A stretch of 64,000 bases of DNA from Flavobacterium celericrescens (GTDB taxonomy: Bacteria > Bacteroidota > Bacteroidia > Flavobacteriales > Flavobacteriaceae). Below are positions 52,026 to 60,584 of this stretch, piece after piece. A program made the translations under genes and the position numbers. Numbering within the stretch: position 1 is the first letter of the stretch; every line of letters starts with the position of its first letter. The notes beneath the pieces are model-generated. The model ran no database searches. It saw only the letters and a program-made list of their open reading frames with translations, and was not told the DNA's origin. The stretch is taken from contig NZ_JAAJBV010000001.1 of NCBI RefSeq assembly GCF_011392075.1, forward strand, positions 62,001 through 126,000. The letters run 5' to 3'.

Positions 52026-53204
52026 ATGAGACCAGACTTATTTCAATCTCCAGATTATTATTTATTAGACGAATTATTATCTGACGAACATAAAATGGTG
52101 CGTGATGCTGCACGTGCTTGGGTAAAAAAAGAAGTTTCTCCGATTATTGAAGACTTCGCACAAAGAGCAGAATTTCCTCATCAAATCGTAAAAGGTTTAG
52201 GAGAAATTGGTGGATTTGGTCCATACATTCCTGTGGAATATGGTGGTGCTGGATTAGATCAAATTTCTTATGGATTAATCATGCAAGAAATTGAAAGAGG
52301 AGATTCGGGTGTACGTTCGACTTCTTCGGTTCAGTCTTCATTGGTTATGTATCCTATTTGGAAATACGGAAACGAAGAACAAAGAATGAAATATTTACCA
52401 AAATTAGCCACTGGAGAATTCATTGGTTGTTTTGGTTTAACTGAGCCAGATTACGGTTCAAATCCAGGTGGAATGGTAACTAATTTTAAAGATATGGGTG
52501 ATCATTATCTTTTAAATGGTGCTAAAATGTGGATTTCAAATGCACCTTTTGCTGACATTGCAGTAGTTTGGGCTAAAAACGAAGAAGGAAGAATTCACGG
52601 ATTAATCGTGGAAAGAGGAATGGAAGGTTTTTCAACTCCTGAAACACACAATAAATGGTCGTTAAGAGCTTCTGCCACTGGAGAGCTTATTTTTGACAAT
52701 GTAAAAGTTCCAAAAGAAAACTTATTGCCAAACAAATCTGGATTAGGAGCACCACTAGGATGTTTAGATTCGGCACGTTATGGTATTGCTTGGGGAGCGA
52801 TTGGAGCAGCAATGGATTGTTATGATACTGCTTTGAGATATTCAAAAGAACGTATTCAATTTGACAAACCAATTGGAGCGACACAATTACAACAAAAGAA
52901 ATTAGCTGAAATGATTACTGAAATCACGAAAGCGCAATTACTAACTTGGAGATTAGGCGTTTTACGTAACGATGGAAAAGCAACTACAGCTCAAATTTCG
53001 ATGGCAAAAAGAAACAACGTTGATATGGCGTTAACTATTGCTCGCGATGCACGTCAAATGCTTGGTGGAATGGGAATTACAGGTGAATATTCTATCATGA
53101 GACACATGATGAATTTAGAATCTGTAGTTACTTACGAAGGAACACACGACATTCACTTGTTAATTACAGGTATGGATGTTACAGGTTTCCCTGCATTCAA
53201 ATAA
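52026..53204 (+). CDS. Acyl-CoA dehydrogenase, glutaryl-CoA dehydrogenase-like
   Basis: 392 residues from the ATG at 52026. ACAD signatures: GCFGLTEPDYGSNPGGM, KMWISNAPFADIAVVWA and RQMLGGMGITGEYS. The catalytic Glu is in TYEGTHDIH. The Arg in GVRSTSSVQSSLVMYP matches the residue that binds the second carboxylate in glutaryl-CoA dehydrogenase, so Lys/Trp degradation is likely. The upstream GTG at 52005 lies in the -7 element and is not the start. Confidence 0.9.
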   Translation: MRPDLFQSPDYYLLDELLSDEHKMVRDAARAWVKKEVSPIIEDFAQRAEFPHQIVKGLGEIGGFGPYIPVEYGGAGLDQISYGLIMQEIERGDSGVRSTSSVQSSLVMYPIWKYGNEEQRMKYLPKLATGEFIGCFGLTEPDYGSNPGGMVTNFKDMGDHYLLNGAKMWISNAPFADIAVVWAKNEEGRIHGLIVERGMEGFSTPETHNKWSLRASATGELIFDNVKVPKENLLPNKSGLGAPLGCLDSARYGIAWGAIGAAMDCYDTALRYSKERIQFDKPIGATQLQQKKLAEMITEITKAQLLTWRLGVLRNDGKATTAQISMAKRNNVDMALTIARDARQMLGGMGITGEYSIMRHMMNLESVVTYEGTHDIHLLITGMDVTGFPAFK

Positions 53205-53229
53205 TTAAACAATAGATAAAATTGATATA

Positions 53230-53257
53230 AAAAGCTTCTCAAATTTGGGAAGCTTTT
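53230..53257 (+). terminator. Terminator after the acyl-CoA dehydrogenase gene
   Basis: AAAAGCTTCTC / GGGAAGCTTTT with loop AAATTT, followed by an AT-rich stretch. Confidence 0.8.
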
Positions 53258-53280
53258 ATAATTTTACAAAAAAATCAAAA

Positions 53281-54063
53281 ATGAGAATTGAACAAATCAA
53301 TCATTCCATACAACATCAAAAAGATCAATTATTAAATCATTCGCTATACAATAAAGTAAAAACGATTGACGATTTACATTGTTTCTTAGAAAACCACATT
53401 TATGCGGTTTGGGATTTTATGTCGTTACTAAAAGCCTTACAAAATAAATTGACTTGCACTACAACGCCTTGGTTGCCAATTGGTAATCCTGAAATTCGCT
53501 ATTTAATTAATGAAATTGTTGTAGCCGAAGAAACCGATTTAACATTGGACGGAACGCGTCAAAGTCATTTTGAGATGTATTTGGATGCGATGACACAATG
53601 TGGTGCTTCAACAACTCAAATTAATGCGTTTTTGAAGAATGTGGAAGAAACGAAAAACATTTTTGTATCTATTAAACAAAGTGATTTACACGAAAATGTG
53701 AAAGCGTTTTTAGATTTTACTTTCCGTGTGATTGAACAAGGAAAACCGCATGAAATTGCTGCAGCTTTTACTTTTGGAAGAGAAGATTTGATTCCGAATA
53801 TGTTTACTGAAATCTTAAAAAACTTTCAGCAAAACTTCCCAGAAACCAATTTATCGAAACTAATTTATTATTTCGAAAGACATATTGAATTAGACGCTGA
53901 CGAACACGGACCAATGGCAATGCAAATGATTGCAGAACTTTGTGGTGATTCTGAACAAAAATGGAATGAAGTACAAGAAGTTTCTATTGCAGCTTTAGAA
54001 AAGAGAATCGGACTTTGGAATGCCATTGAAGAACAAGTGGAACATAAGCACGAATTAGTATAG
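53281..54063 (+). CDS. DUF3050 protein
   Basis: 260 residues from the ATG at 53281; a longer frame would pass through the terminator. DUF3050 signatures: FLENHIYAVWDFMSLLKALQ, YLINEIVVAEETD, and YYFERHIELDADEHGPMAMQ. Predicted all-helical, similar to heme-oxygenase/TENA folds, with several conserved His and Glu that could bind metal. Function unknown. Its stop is 1 base from that of the convergent gene. Confidence 0.9.
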   Translation: MRIEQINHSIQHQKDQLLNHSLYNKVKTIDDLHCFLENHIYAVWDFMSLLKALQNKLTCTTTPWLPIGNPEIRYLINEIVVAEETDLTLDGTRQSHFEMYLDAMTQCGASTTQINAFLKNVEETKNIFVSIKQSDLHENVKAFLDFTFRVIEQGKPHEIAAAFTFGREDLIPNMFTEILKNFQQNFPETNLSKLIYYFERHIELDADEHGPMAMQMIAELCGDSEQKWNEVQEVSIAALEKRIGLWNAIEEQVEHKHELV

Positions 54064-54064
54064 T

Positions 54065-55081
54065 TTATTTGTTGTTTTTCCAAATAAAACCGTCTAATAA
54101 ATAGTGCGTAAATTGTGGAACCGTAAGTAATGGAACTAAAAAGAATTGCCATTTGAAAGCATCGATTCCAAGGTTAAAATTCTCGTTCCAAACAAAAATT
54201 TCCCACAAATATTCTTCAGTAAAAGCAATTCCGAGTAGAATTAAAACGAAGAAAATAGCTCCTTTACTGTTTTTAAAATGAAATAATTCGCCCATTTCTT
54301 CTTTGGGTTTTGAATCGATTTCTTTTAAATATATTAATGCCATGTATGGAATTCCGTGAGAAACCACATTTAAGAGTGTAAAAACTAAATCATTATTAAA
54401 ATATACAATTCCAAAAAACCATGATAGTAAAGTTCCAACAATTATCAGGTTTTTTGGAATATTAAAATAGCTGGTTTTCAAATAAAGATAAAGTGTTCGA
54501 CATAAATAATATGCCACGATAAGAACATAAATTACAGTTGAAACTTGAATTAAAAACTGGCTTTCGTATCTAAAAAACTCTTTTTCTACAAACCAATTAA
54601 AAGCTCTTGGCGAAGAAAAAAACCAATACAACATTGGATAAATAGTTGCGGTGTAGATTATTAAAGCATCTGAATATCTATTTATTTTTGTTTTTTCTTC
54701 CTTCCTTGCATATAATCTAACAAAACCATACTGCTGTCTAATAAAATGAAAAACAGCTACATAAGCCAAAACTGACCAAAATACAGAGCTCCCAAAACCA
54801 AATAAAAACAAACCAATTATAAAACAAATTATTGGCAATCCAATGTAAAGTTTTTTTCTTCTTTGAAATTCGGATTTTACGAAGTACGTTTTGAAAAGAG
54901 TCGAATAAACGTGCGCTACATCAATAAAAACAATCAAAAACAACCAAGTATAAAAAGAGTAATCTTCTTGAATTTCGGATAACCAATCTTGAAAAACGAA
55001 GACAATTCCCAAAACAAAAAATGCTGGGAAAAGTATCAACCAAAAATCGGTTTTTGATTTATGAATCCAAGGTTGTTCCAT
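54065..55081 (-). CDS. Polytopic membrane protein, last gene of the AdoMetDC-like operon
   Basis: 338 residues, about nine membrane segments, family not recognised. Conserved-looking polar residues in or near the membrane include DVAHVYSTLFKTY, FHFIRQQYGFVRLY, VSHGIPYMALIY and FTHYLLDGFIWK. The repeated His beside helices suggests a metal- or heme-dependent membrane enzyme (inference). Overlaps the Tat flavoprotein gene by 23 bases, so expression is coupled. Confidence 0.75.
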   Translation of the reverse strand: MEQPWIHKSKTDFWLILFPAFFVLGIVFVFQDWLSEIQEDYSFYTWLFLIVFIDVAHVYSTLFKTYFVKSEFQRRKKLYIGLPIICFIIGLFLFGFGSSVFWSVLAYVAVFHFIRQQYGFVRLYARKEEKTKINRYSDALIIYTATIYPMLYWFFSSPRAFNWFVEKEFFRYESQFLIQVSTVIYVLIVAYYLCRTLYLYLKTSYFNIPKNLIIVGTLLSWFFGIVYFNNDLVFTLLNVVSHGIPYMALIYLKEIDSKPKEEMGELFHFKNSKGAIFFVLILLGIAFTEEYLWEIFVWNENFNLGIDAFKWQFFLVPLLTVPQFTHYLLDGFIWKNNK

Positions 55082-56690
55082 CTACAATTTTATTAACCAC
55101 ATTAATTCCTTGATGAAAAGCTTCTTCAAAAATAGAAATTCCAGCTAAATCGCTATGTGCAAAAAAGATTTTATTTTCAATACTTTTTGAAGCTTCTTTG
55201 AGTAATTTACTTTTTAGAAAATTAGGAACGGGACTTATCATTCCGTGACCAATTCTGTGAATTTCAATCGCACTTATATTTTGTTCAATATCTGGATGTG
55301 CTATTTTTAAATCGGATAAAACTAATTCTTTCCAATGTTCGATTGGTTTTTTCAGCAATTCTTTTCTGTCTTTTTTTATGTCATTTGAACTAAAGCTGTA
55401 ATAATACGTAATGACTTTTTTATCAATAATTTGCTCCAAATTTTGATGCTGATTATAAACGTATCCAAGACCTTTTGCTTTGTAAATTACATTATCCCAA
55501 GACAGCGGAAAACTACCATTATCTGAAATATCTGTCAATGTTATAGAAGCCGTAAACCATGGAGCATAATGAAAATTATGGGCTGTAGATTTTCTTTCAG
55601 GCAGTAAAAACTTATTGATGTATTGCGGCGTTGCAAGAATTACTTTTTCGGCTAGAATAGTTACAGATTCATTTGATTCAGCATTAAAAACAGATACATT
55701 AACTCCATTAGAATTGAGTTGAATGTCATATACTAAATGATTCGTCAACACCTTATTTTCAACAGATGATTTCAAATGTTTTACCAATCTACCATTGCCT
55801 TCTGGCCAAGTTAAAACGGTATCGTCATATTTTTTATTCTCGTGTTTTCTTGCTGCAAAATAGTGAATTCCAGCCCAAGCCGAAACAAACTCGATTCCTA
55901 AACCAAAGTCGTCCTTACAACAATAATCAACATATTCTAAAACTTCATCAGCCGTAAAAGTGTTGTCCAATAACCATTTTTTCATGGTTATTTCATCGAG
56001 TGAATTTAGAGATTCATCTGATGAACAGAATGATTTTGGAATATCAAAAAAGTACTTTTTATCATTTCCTTTTTTCTCACGAAATTCGGTCATTCTTTGA
56101 AGAAATAAGTCTATTTGATTATCAACTTCTTTGGAGTTTCCATATCTCGGAATTAAATCCGTTTGCCAAGAATTTCGAATAAATAAACGTTCGTTTGGAT
56201 CAAAACACAATTGTGTTTCATCAAAAACAGGTAAACTATCTTTGTAATCTATTATGATTTTCGATTCTTCTAAAAAGTTTAAAAGCGCTTTATCTCTTAG
56301 ATTAGGTAAAGGCAAATAATGCGCTGCTAAAGGAAATTTAGAATACTGATTTTCTCCATTTGCAGAATTTCCGCCTAATTTGTTTTCTAGTTCTAAAACT
56401 AAAAAATCTTCAATTCCTTTTTTCTTGAATTGGCGCGCTGCCGAAAGTCCAGAAATTCCACCACCGACAATTAAATAAGGTATTTTAATTTCTTTTGTTG
56501 GTTTTGGAAAATTCTTCAACCACAATCGATGTCCTAAAATATGATTAGTTCCAGTAAGCTTTAATGTAATTTCAATTAATTTGTCTTTGCAAGAAACCAA
56601 CAAACTTGGTACGGCAGCTATAATGGATAAAGCTGCTATTCTTTTAACAAAAGTTCTTCGTGAATTATAATTTTCCCCACTCTTCATCAA
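55059..56690 (-). CDS. Tat-exported FAD-dependent amine oxidase-like lipoprotein
   Basis: 543 residues. Twin-arginine motif SRRTFVK (10-16), hydrophobic stretch, and a lipobox-like LLVSC (Cys34), so probably a folded lipoprotein outside the inner membrane. FAD-binding LIVGGGISGLSAARQFKKKG near 73-92, ENKLGGNSANGEN, and a C-terminal HSDLAGISIFEEAFHQG flavin site, as in flavin amine oxidases and phytoene desaturase-like enzymes. Overlaps the aminopropyltransferase gene by 26 bases. The substrate may be a polyamine-derived product. Confidence 0.85.
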   Translation of the reverse strand: MMKSGENYNSRRTFVKRIAALSIIAAVPSLLVSCKDKLIEITLKLTGTNHILGHRLWLKNFPKPTKEIKIPYLIVGGGISGLSAARQFKKKGIEDFLVLELENKLGGNSANGENQYSKFPLAAHYLPLPNLRDKALLNFLEESKIIIDYKDSLPVFDETQLCFDPNERLFIRNSWQTDLIPRYGNSKEVDNQIDLFLQRMTEFREKKGNDKKYFFDIPKSFCSSDESLNSLDEITMKKWLLDNTFTADEVLEYVDYCCKDDFGLGIEFVSAWAGIHYFAARKHENKKYDDTVLTWPEGNGRLVKHLKSSVENKVLTNHLVYDIQLNSNGVNVSVFNAESNESVTILAEKVILATPQYINKFLLPERKSTAHNFHYAPWFTASITLTDISDNGSFPLSWDNVIYKAKGLGYVYNQHQNLEQIIDKKVITYYYSFSSNDIKKDRKELLKKPIEHWKELVLSDLKIAHPDIEQNISAIEIHRIGHGMISPVPNFLKSKLLKEASKSIENKIFFAHSDLAGISIFEEAFHQGINVVNKIVDGTTLDS

Positions 56691-58179
56691 AATAGCGTAC
56701 TAAAATTTGGTTGTCTAATCGATTTACTTCAACATTACTTGCCTTCATATCACTAGTAAATTGATTAAGCGAATTGAATTTGTAATTATAAAATCGAAGA
56801 TTTTGCGCCTTTCTGTTTACAGAGTTAAAATCAAAACTCGGATTGTTTGAAGTAATAGTAAAACCCCATTCGCCAAAAGATGGTACATAAACATGATAAG
56901 CATCTGTATTAGAAAAAGAAGTTTTTACAGTTTTATTGATACACCAAAATGATTTAGGTGCAAAATAAGGCGAAGTTGTTTGAATCACCACAACGGCATT
57001 TGGTGCTAAAATTTTGGAAAGCGATTGGTAAAAATTAACCGAATATAATTTTCCTAAACTATAATTGGACGGGTCAGGAAAATCAATGATAACCACATTA
57101 TACTTTTTTTGAGCTTCCTTTACCCAAAGAAATGCATCTTGATTAAAAACGCTTACTTTCTTATTTTCAAAGGAATTATTATTCAAATTTTTAAGTACGG
57201 GATTGGTTTTAAATAGTTTGGTCATTCCGCCATCTAAATCTACTAATGTTATTTTTTTAACGGAATCGTATTTTAAAATTTCTCTAACTGCCAAACCATC
57301 TCCACCACCAAGAACCAAAACTTCATTAACAGAATTTGCACTTGACATAGCAGGATGTACCAATGCTTCATGATAACGATATTCATCGGCTGAACTGAAT
57401 TGCAAATTGTTATTCAAATACAATTTATAATCATTTTTTAAATGCGTCAACACGATTCGTTGGTAAGAAGTGGTTTTTGTAAAAACGATATTTTCACCAT
57501 ATAATTTCTCTTCTGAAAAAGAGAGAATCTTTTCGGAAAAAATAAAAAAGCCAACTAAAATTAGAAAAGAGATTATCGCTTTAGCTTTCAAAAAATACAC
57601 TTTCTTGATTTCTTTTTCCAATATAAAACAAAGCGCAATGGCAACACTTAGATTAATCATTCCAAAAAACAAGGAAGTTCTAATAATTCCTAATTGCGGA
57701 ATAAAAACCAAAGGAAATAATACTGAAGCAAGTAAAGCACCAATGTAATCAAAAGTAAAAACGTTAGAAACTAAGTCGCTAAACTTTACTTTGTCTTTTA
57801 GAATATTCATTAAAAGCGGAATTTCCAATCCAACTAAACAGCCTGTAATGAATACTAAAAAATAAAGAATAAACTGAAAGTAAGCCACTTTTTCAAAAAG
57901 CAAGAATAATATAACCGAACTTAATCCGCCAACAATTCCAACTACGATTTCAATTTCGATAAAGATATTGAGTTGATTTCTTTTGATAAATTTTGCAAAA
58001 TATGAGCCTATTCCCATAGAAAATAAATATACTCCTATGATGAATGAAAATTGCTTTACAGAATCTCCCAAAAGATAACTCGCTAACGTTCCTGCGACTA
58101 ATTCATAAATTAAGCCACAAGTTGCGATAACAAAAACTGCAAATAGTAATAGGTATTCAAACCTAAAAAATTTACCCAT
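56665..58179 (-). CDS. Membrane-bound polyamine aminopropyltransferase (SpeE-like)
   Basis: 504 residues. Residues 1-~215 form about seven membrane segments (begin FEYLLLFAVFVIATCGLIYE). The rest is a spermidine-synthase-like fold: QFSSADEYRYHEALVHPA, VLVLGGGDGLAVREILKY, ITLVDLDGG and the catalytic VIIDFPDPSNYSLGKLYS. It would move an aminopropyl group from decarboxylated AdoMet to an amine. The source of that donor is the AdoMetDC-like gene of the same operon. Confidence 0.9.
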   Translation of the reverse strand: MGKFFRFEYLLLFAVFVIATCGLIYELVAGTLASYLLGDSVKQFSFIIGVYLFSMGIGSYFAKFIKRNQLNIFIEIEIVVGIVGGLSSVILFLLFEKVAYFQFILYFLVFITGCLVGLEIPLLMNILKDKVKFSDLVSNVFTFDYIGALLASVLFPLVFIPQLGIIRTSLFFGMINLSVAIALCFILEKEIKKVYFLKAKAIISFLILVGFFIFSEKILSFSEEKLYGENIVFTKTTSYQRIVLTHLKNDYKLYLNNNLQFSSADEYRYHEALVHPAMSSANSVNEVLVLGGGDGLAVREILKYDSVKKITLVDLDGGMTKLFKTNPVLKNLNNNSFENKKVSVFNQDAFLWVKEAQKKYNVVIIDFPDPSNYSLGKLYSVNFYQSLSKILAPNAVVVIQTTSPYFAPKSFWCINKTVKTSFSNTDAYHVYVPSFGEWGFTITSNNPSFDFNSVNRKAQNLRFYNYKFNSLNQFTSDMKASNVEVNRLDNQILVRYFDEEWGKL

Positions 58180-58387
58180 GAATTGCTGCGCTAATAATAA
58201 GAGAAATTCCGATAATTAATGCTGCAAAAACGATAGCCAATGCCGTGTTTTTATTTTGAACAATTTCTTTCCAAGTGTTTTCTGGAGTTATTTTTTCAAT
58301 TATATAATAACTGATTATTAAAACAACAACTCCAACAACTGAGAAAATTAACGCATTTATTATGCCTTTTAATGCAATATATTCCAT
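58172..58387 (-). CDS. DUF350 membrane protein
   Basis: 71 residues, two membrane segments (about 8-27 and 47-68) joined by a polar loop (EKITPENTWKEIVQNKNTA). Matches DUF350 (YjfL-like), usually found as one or two repeats beside polyamine or PspA-type genes. Overlaps the aminopropyltransferase start by 8 bases. Confidence 0.85.
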   Translation of the reverse strand: MEYIALKGIINALIFSVVGVVVLIISYYIIEKITPENTWKEIVQNKNTALAIVFAALIIGISLIISAAIHG

Positions 58388-58393
58388 ATTAAA

Positions 58394-58570
58394 TTATTTA
58401 TGATAAAATCGATTTACTGTACTATGTCCTCTAGAACCTCCTGAATTATATTTTTCTGTAGATTCGCAATCACAAATTCTACTTCCTGTGAAGGAATATC
58501 CTAAAAATAGCATGTAAACAAAAAGTCCAAATGCTATAGCCCATTTATTATTAATGATAAACTGCTTCAT
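58394..58570 (-). CDS. 58-residue membrane protein with CDC motif
   Basis: One N-terminal membrane segment (about 11-30), then SRICDCESTEKYNSGGSRGH and the end NRFYHK. Start chosen at 58570; it then leaves 4 bases to the gene before and 6 to the gene after. Not recognised. The small size, the position and the CDC motif suggest a structural or accessory partner of the operon. Confidence 0.6.
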   Translation of the reverse strand: MKQFIINNKWAIAFGLFVYMLFLGYSFTGSRICDCESTEKYNSGGSRGHSTVNRFYHK

Positions 58571-58574
58571 ATTA

Positions 58575-59801
58575 CTACTCGGTATAAGGTGTGAAATCAC
58601 TATTCTCCCATCTTCTTTGTTCGAAGTTTTTCTTTAAAAAGAAAATTATTGCAAAAATTCCACCTAGAAAAACTAAACTTAACATAAAATTCCATACCGA
58701 TGATTCGTTCCAAACGGCTGTTATATTCATAGTTTGGTTAGAAGTGTCCGTATCTTGTTTAGATGGTATTATTACTAAATGATACTTACCTTGAGCAACC
58801 CCACAGAAATTAAAGGTTGTACTTGTACTTCCTTCGGTCCAACTTTCTCCATCGGTATAACCACTGTAGTATTCTATATCTTTTTGAGCGTATTCTTCTT
58901 CGTTGGTTGCTTCATTTACTAATGAAACTTGTGCGTTTGCCCATGAATTATTTACATCTGAACTAGCTGAAACAATTAAAGGTGCAGGACTTCCTTTTAA
59001 TTCAAAAGAAGGTGAAATGAATTCCTTATTTTTATATTCATCAAAATTCAAAGACGTATACAATACATTTTTCTCCGTTCGACCAATATTAAAAAAGATA
59101 TAAGTTGCTAAAATTAATATCGCAAATGATACAAAAACAAGAAGTGTATTGTAAATATTAAATAAAAAAGGTTGCACAAGTCCAACTCCAGATTTAGATG
59201 GTAGTTGACTTACATTAAAAATCTTTTTTACTTCACTTGAAGAAATATGTTTTCCTAAATAAGTTGCATCATCCTTATCAAATTCCTCAATTGAAATAAT
59301 ATATGGTGGATTAATGTACTCAACCATTTTTACTGGTCTACCACTTATTTCAAACTCATAAAAACCATAAACTCTTGCAACAAAAGCATCGGTATATTCA
59401 TAAAGATTATATGATATTTCATCATGTGTGAGTTTCTTATATTTCCGAGAAACATCATACGATACAGGAATTTCTTCAAGTAAAATCCAATGCCCATCTG
59501 TTTCAGAAAGATATTTTACTTTACCTGATTTTGACATTAATGTATACTCACGCCAATAATAAATGGCATGAGCTCTTTTTATAATTAATCCAACAATTTC
59601 ATAGGTTTCTCCATCGATGATTCCTTTTGTTCCAATTTTTAGAGTAGTATCTTTAGGAACATAATCGTATGCTTTTTCGAATTTCAACTTCGAATTATTG
59701 TAAGTAAAGAAACTATTACAATGTGAACAACCAAAGCTTTTTACTTCAAAACTTGATTCAATAGCAGTATTTTGATTACACTTAGGACAAGTTAATTCCA
59801 T
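58575..59801 (-). CDS. DUF4178 protein with N-terminal zinc ribbon
   Basis: 408 residues. CPKCNQ...FGCSHCNSFF is a four-Cys zinc ribbon (residues 4-31). Two DUF4178-like beta regions follow (LKIGTKGIIDGETYEIVG, YWREYTLMSKSGKVKYLSE). A membrane segment near 213-238, an extracytoplasmic beta domain (about 245-370) and a second segment near 375-396 end the protein. DUF4178 recurs beside SpeD/SpeE-like and DUF350 genes. Starts 2 bases after the AdoMetDC-like gene. Confidence 0.85.
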   Translation of the reverse strand: MELTCPKCNQNTAIESSFEVKSFGCSHCNSFFTYNNSKLKFEKAYDYVPKDTTLKIGTKGIIDGETYEIVGLIIKRAHAIYYWREYTLMSKSGKVKYLSETDGHWILLEEIPVSYDVSRKYKKLTHDEISYNLYEYTDAFVARVYGFYEFEISGRPVKMVEYINPPYIISIEEFDKDDATYLGKHISSSEVKKIFNVSQLPSKSGVGLVQPFLFNIYNTLLVFVSFAILILATYIFFNIGRTEKNVLYTSLNFDEYKNKEFISPSFELKGSPAPLIVSASSDVNNSWANAQVSLVNEATNEEEYAQKDIEYYSGYTDGESWTEGSTSTTFNFCGVAQGKYHLVIIPSKQDTDTSNQTMNITAVWNESSVWNFMLSLVFLGGIFAIIFFLKKNFEQRRWENSDFTPYTE

Positions 59802-59803
59802 AT

Positions 59804-60166
59804 TTATCTTTCTACTTCTATTTGTTTAACAATACTTGCTTCAAAATAAGCTATAAAATCTTTTGCAATACTTCTAACTTTACTAGAATTATCTTGGGAA
59901 TAATTACACAGATAAACATCCATCGTTAACGTATTAATTTCTGGCCACGTATGGATACAAATATGGGATTCTTTTAAACAATAAGCAATCGTAAAACTTC
60001 CGTTTTCAAAAACAAATGACGTATTCCCAACTTTTTCTAATTGATTTTCAAGGAGAAGATTGTCGGTAAAAGCAACAAAACCTAATAAATCTATTAATTT
60101 ATTACTATTTGAAACTTCGAGTGTTAATAATTGATGTAATCCTAAAAGATTGCTTTGTTTTTCCAT
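59804..60166 (-). CDS. S-adenosylmethionine decarboxylase-like (SpeD/SpeH type)
   Basis: 120 residues. AYCLKESHICIHTWPE matches the self-processing site: Ser67 would become the pyruvoyl group, His72 assists processing, and Cys87 in MDVYLCNYS is the proton donor. All key residues are present, so it should be active. It makes decarboxylated AdoMet for the SpeE-like enzyme. First gene of the seven-gene operon. Confidence 0.88.
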   Translation of the reverse strand: MEKQSNLLGLHQLLTLEVSNSNKLIDLLGFVAFTDNLLLENQLEKVGNTSFVFENGSFTIAYCLKESHICIHTWPEINTLTMDVYLCNYSQDNSSKVRSIAKDFIAYFEASIVKQIEVER

Positions 60167-60223
60167 TATGTAAAAGTAAACCTATTCCTTATACGTTTCA
60201 TTTCTACAAATGTTACAATAAAA

Positions 60224-60252
60224 AATAAAAAAAGCGAGAAAAATCTCGCTTT
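60224..60252 (-). terminator. Terminator after the ferredoxin gene
   Basis: AAAGCGAGA / TCTCGCTTT with loop AAAA and a T run on the minus strand. The stem overlaps the ferredoxin stop codon. Confidence 0.88.
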
Positions 60253-60583
60253 ATTGTTCTGGTGCTATTTCAATTTCTAAACCTTCTAAATCTTCTGTGA
60301 TTGGAATTTGGCAACCTAATCGTGAATTATCCTTTACATGATAAGCTTCCCAAAGCATAGCTTCTTCGTCTGGGTTGCGTTCTAAAGAAACGACATCATT
60401 TAAAACATAACACTGACAAGATGCACACATCGCCATTCCACCACAAACACCAACAGTTCCTTCTTCTGCTAATTCATAAGAACGAATTAATTCCATAATG
60501 TTCATATTCATGTCGGTTGGGGCTAACACTTCGTGCTTAACTCCGTTTCTATCGGTTATAAAAATGGTTACGTCTTGGCTCAT
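60251..60583 (-). CDS. [2Fe-2S] ferredoxin, adrenodoxin type
   Basis: 110 residues from the ATG at 60583. VGVCGGMAMCASCQCYV supplies CX5CX2C and LGCQIP the fourth Cys. Electron carrier for monooxygenases or Fe-S assembly. One base after the reductase gene, so reductase and ferredoxin are a functional pair. Confidence 0.92.
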   Translation of the reverse strand: MSQDVTIFITDRNGVKHEVLAPTDMNMNIMELIRSYELAEEGTVGVCGGMAMCASCQCYVLNDVVSLERNPDEEAMLWEAYHVKDNSRLGCQIPITEDLEGLEIEIAPEQ

Positions 60584-60584
60584 A

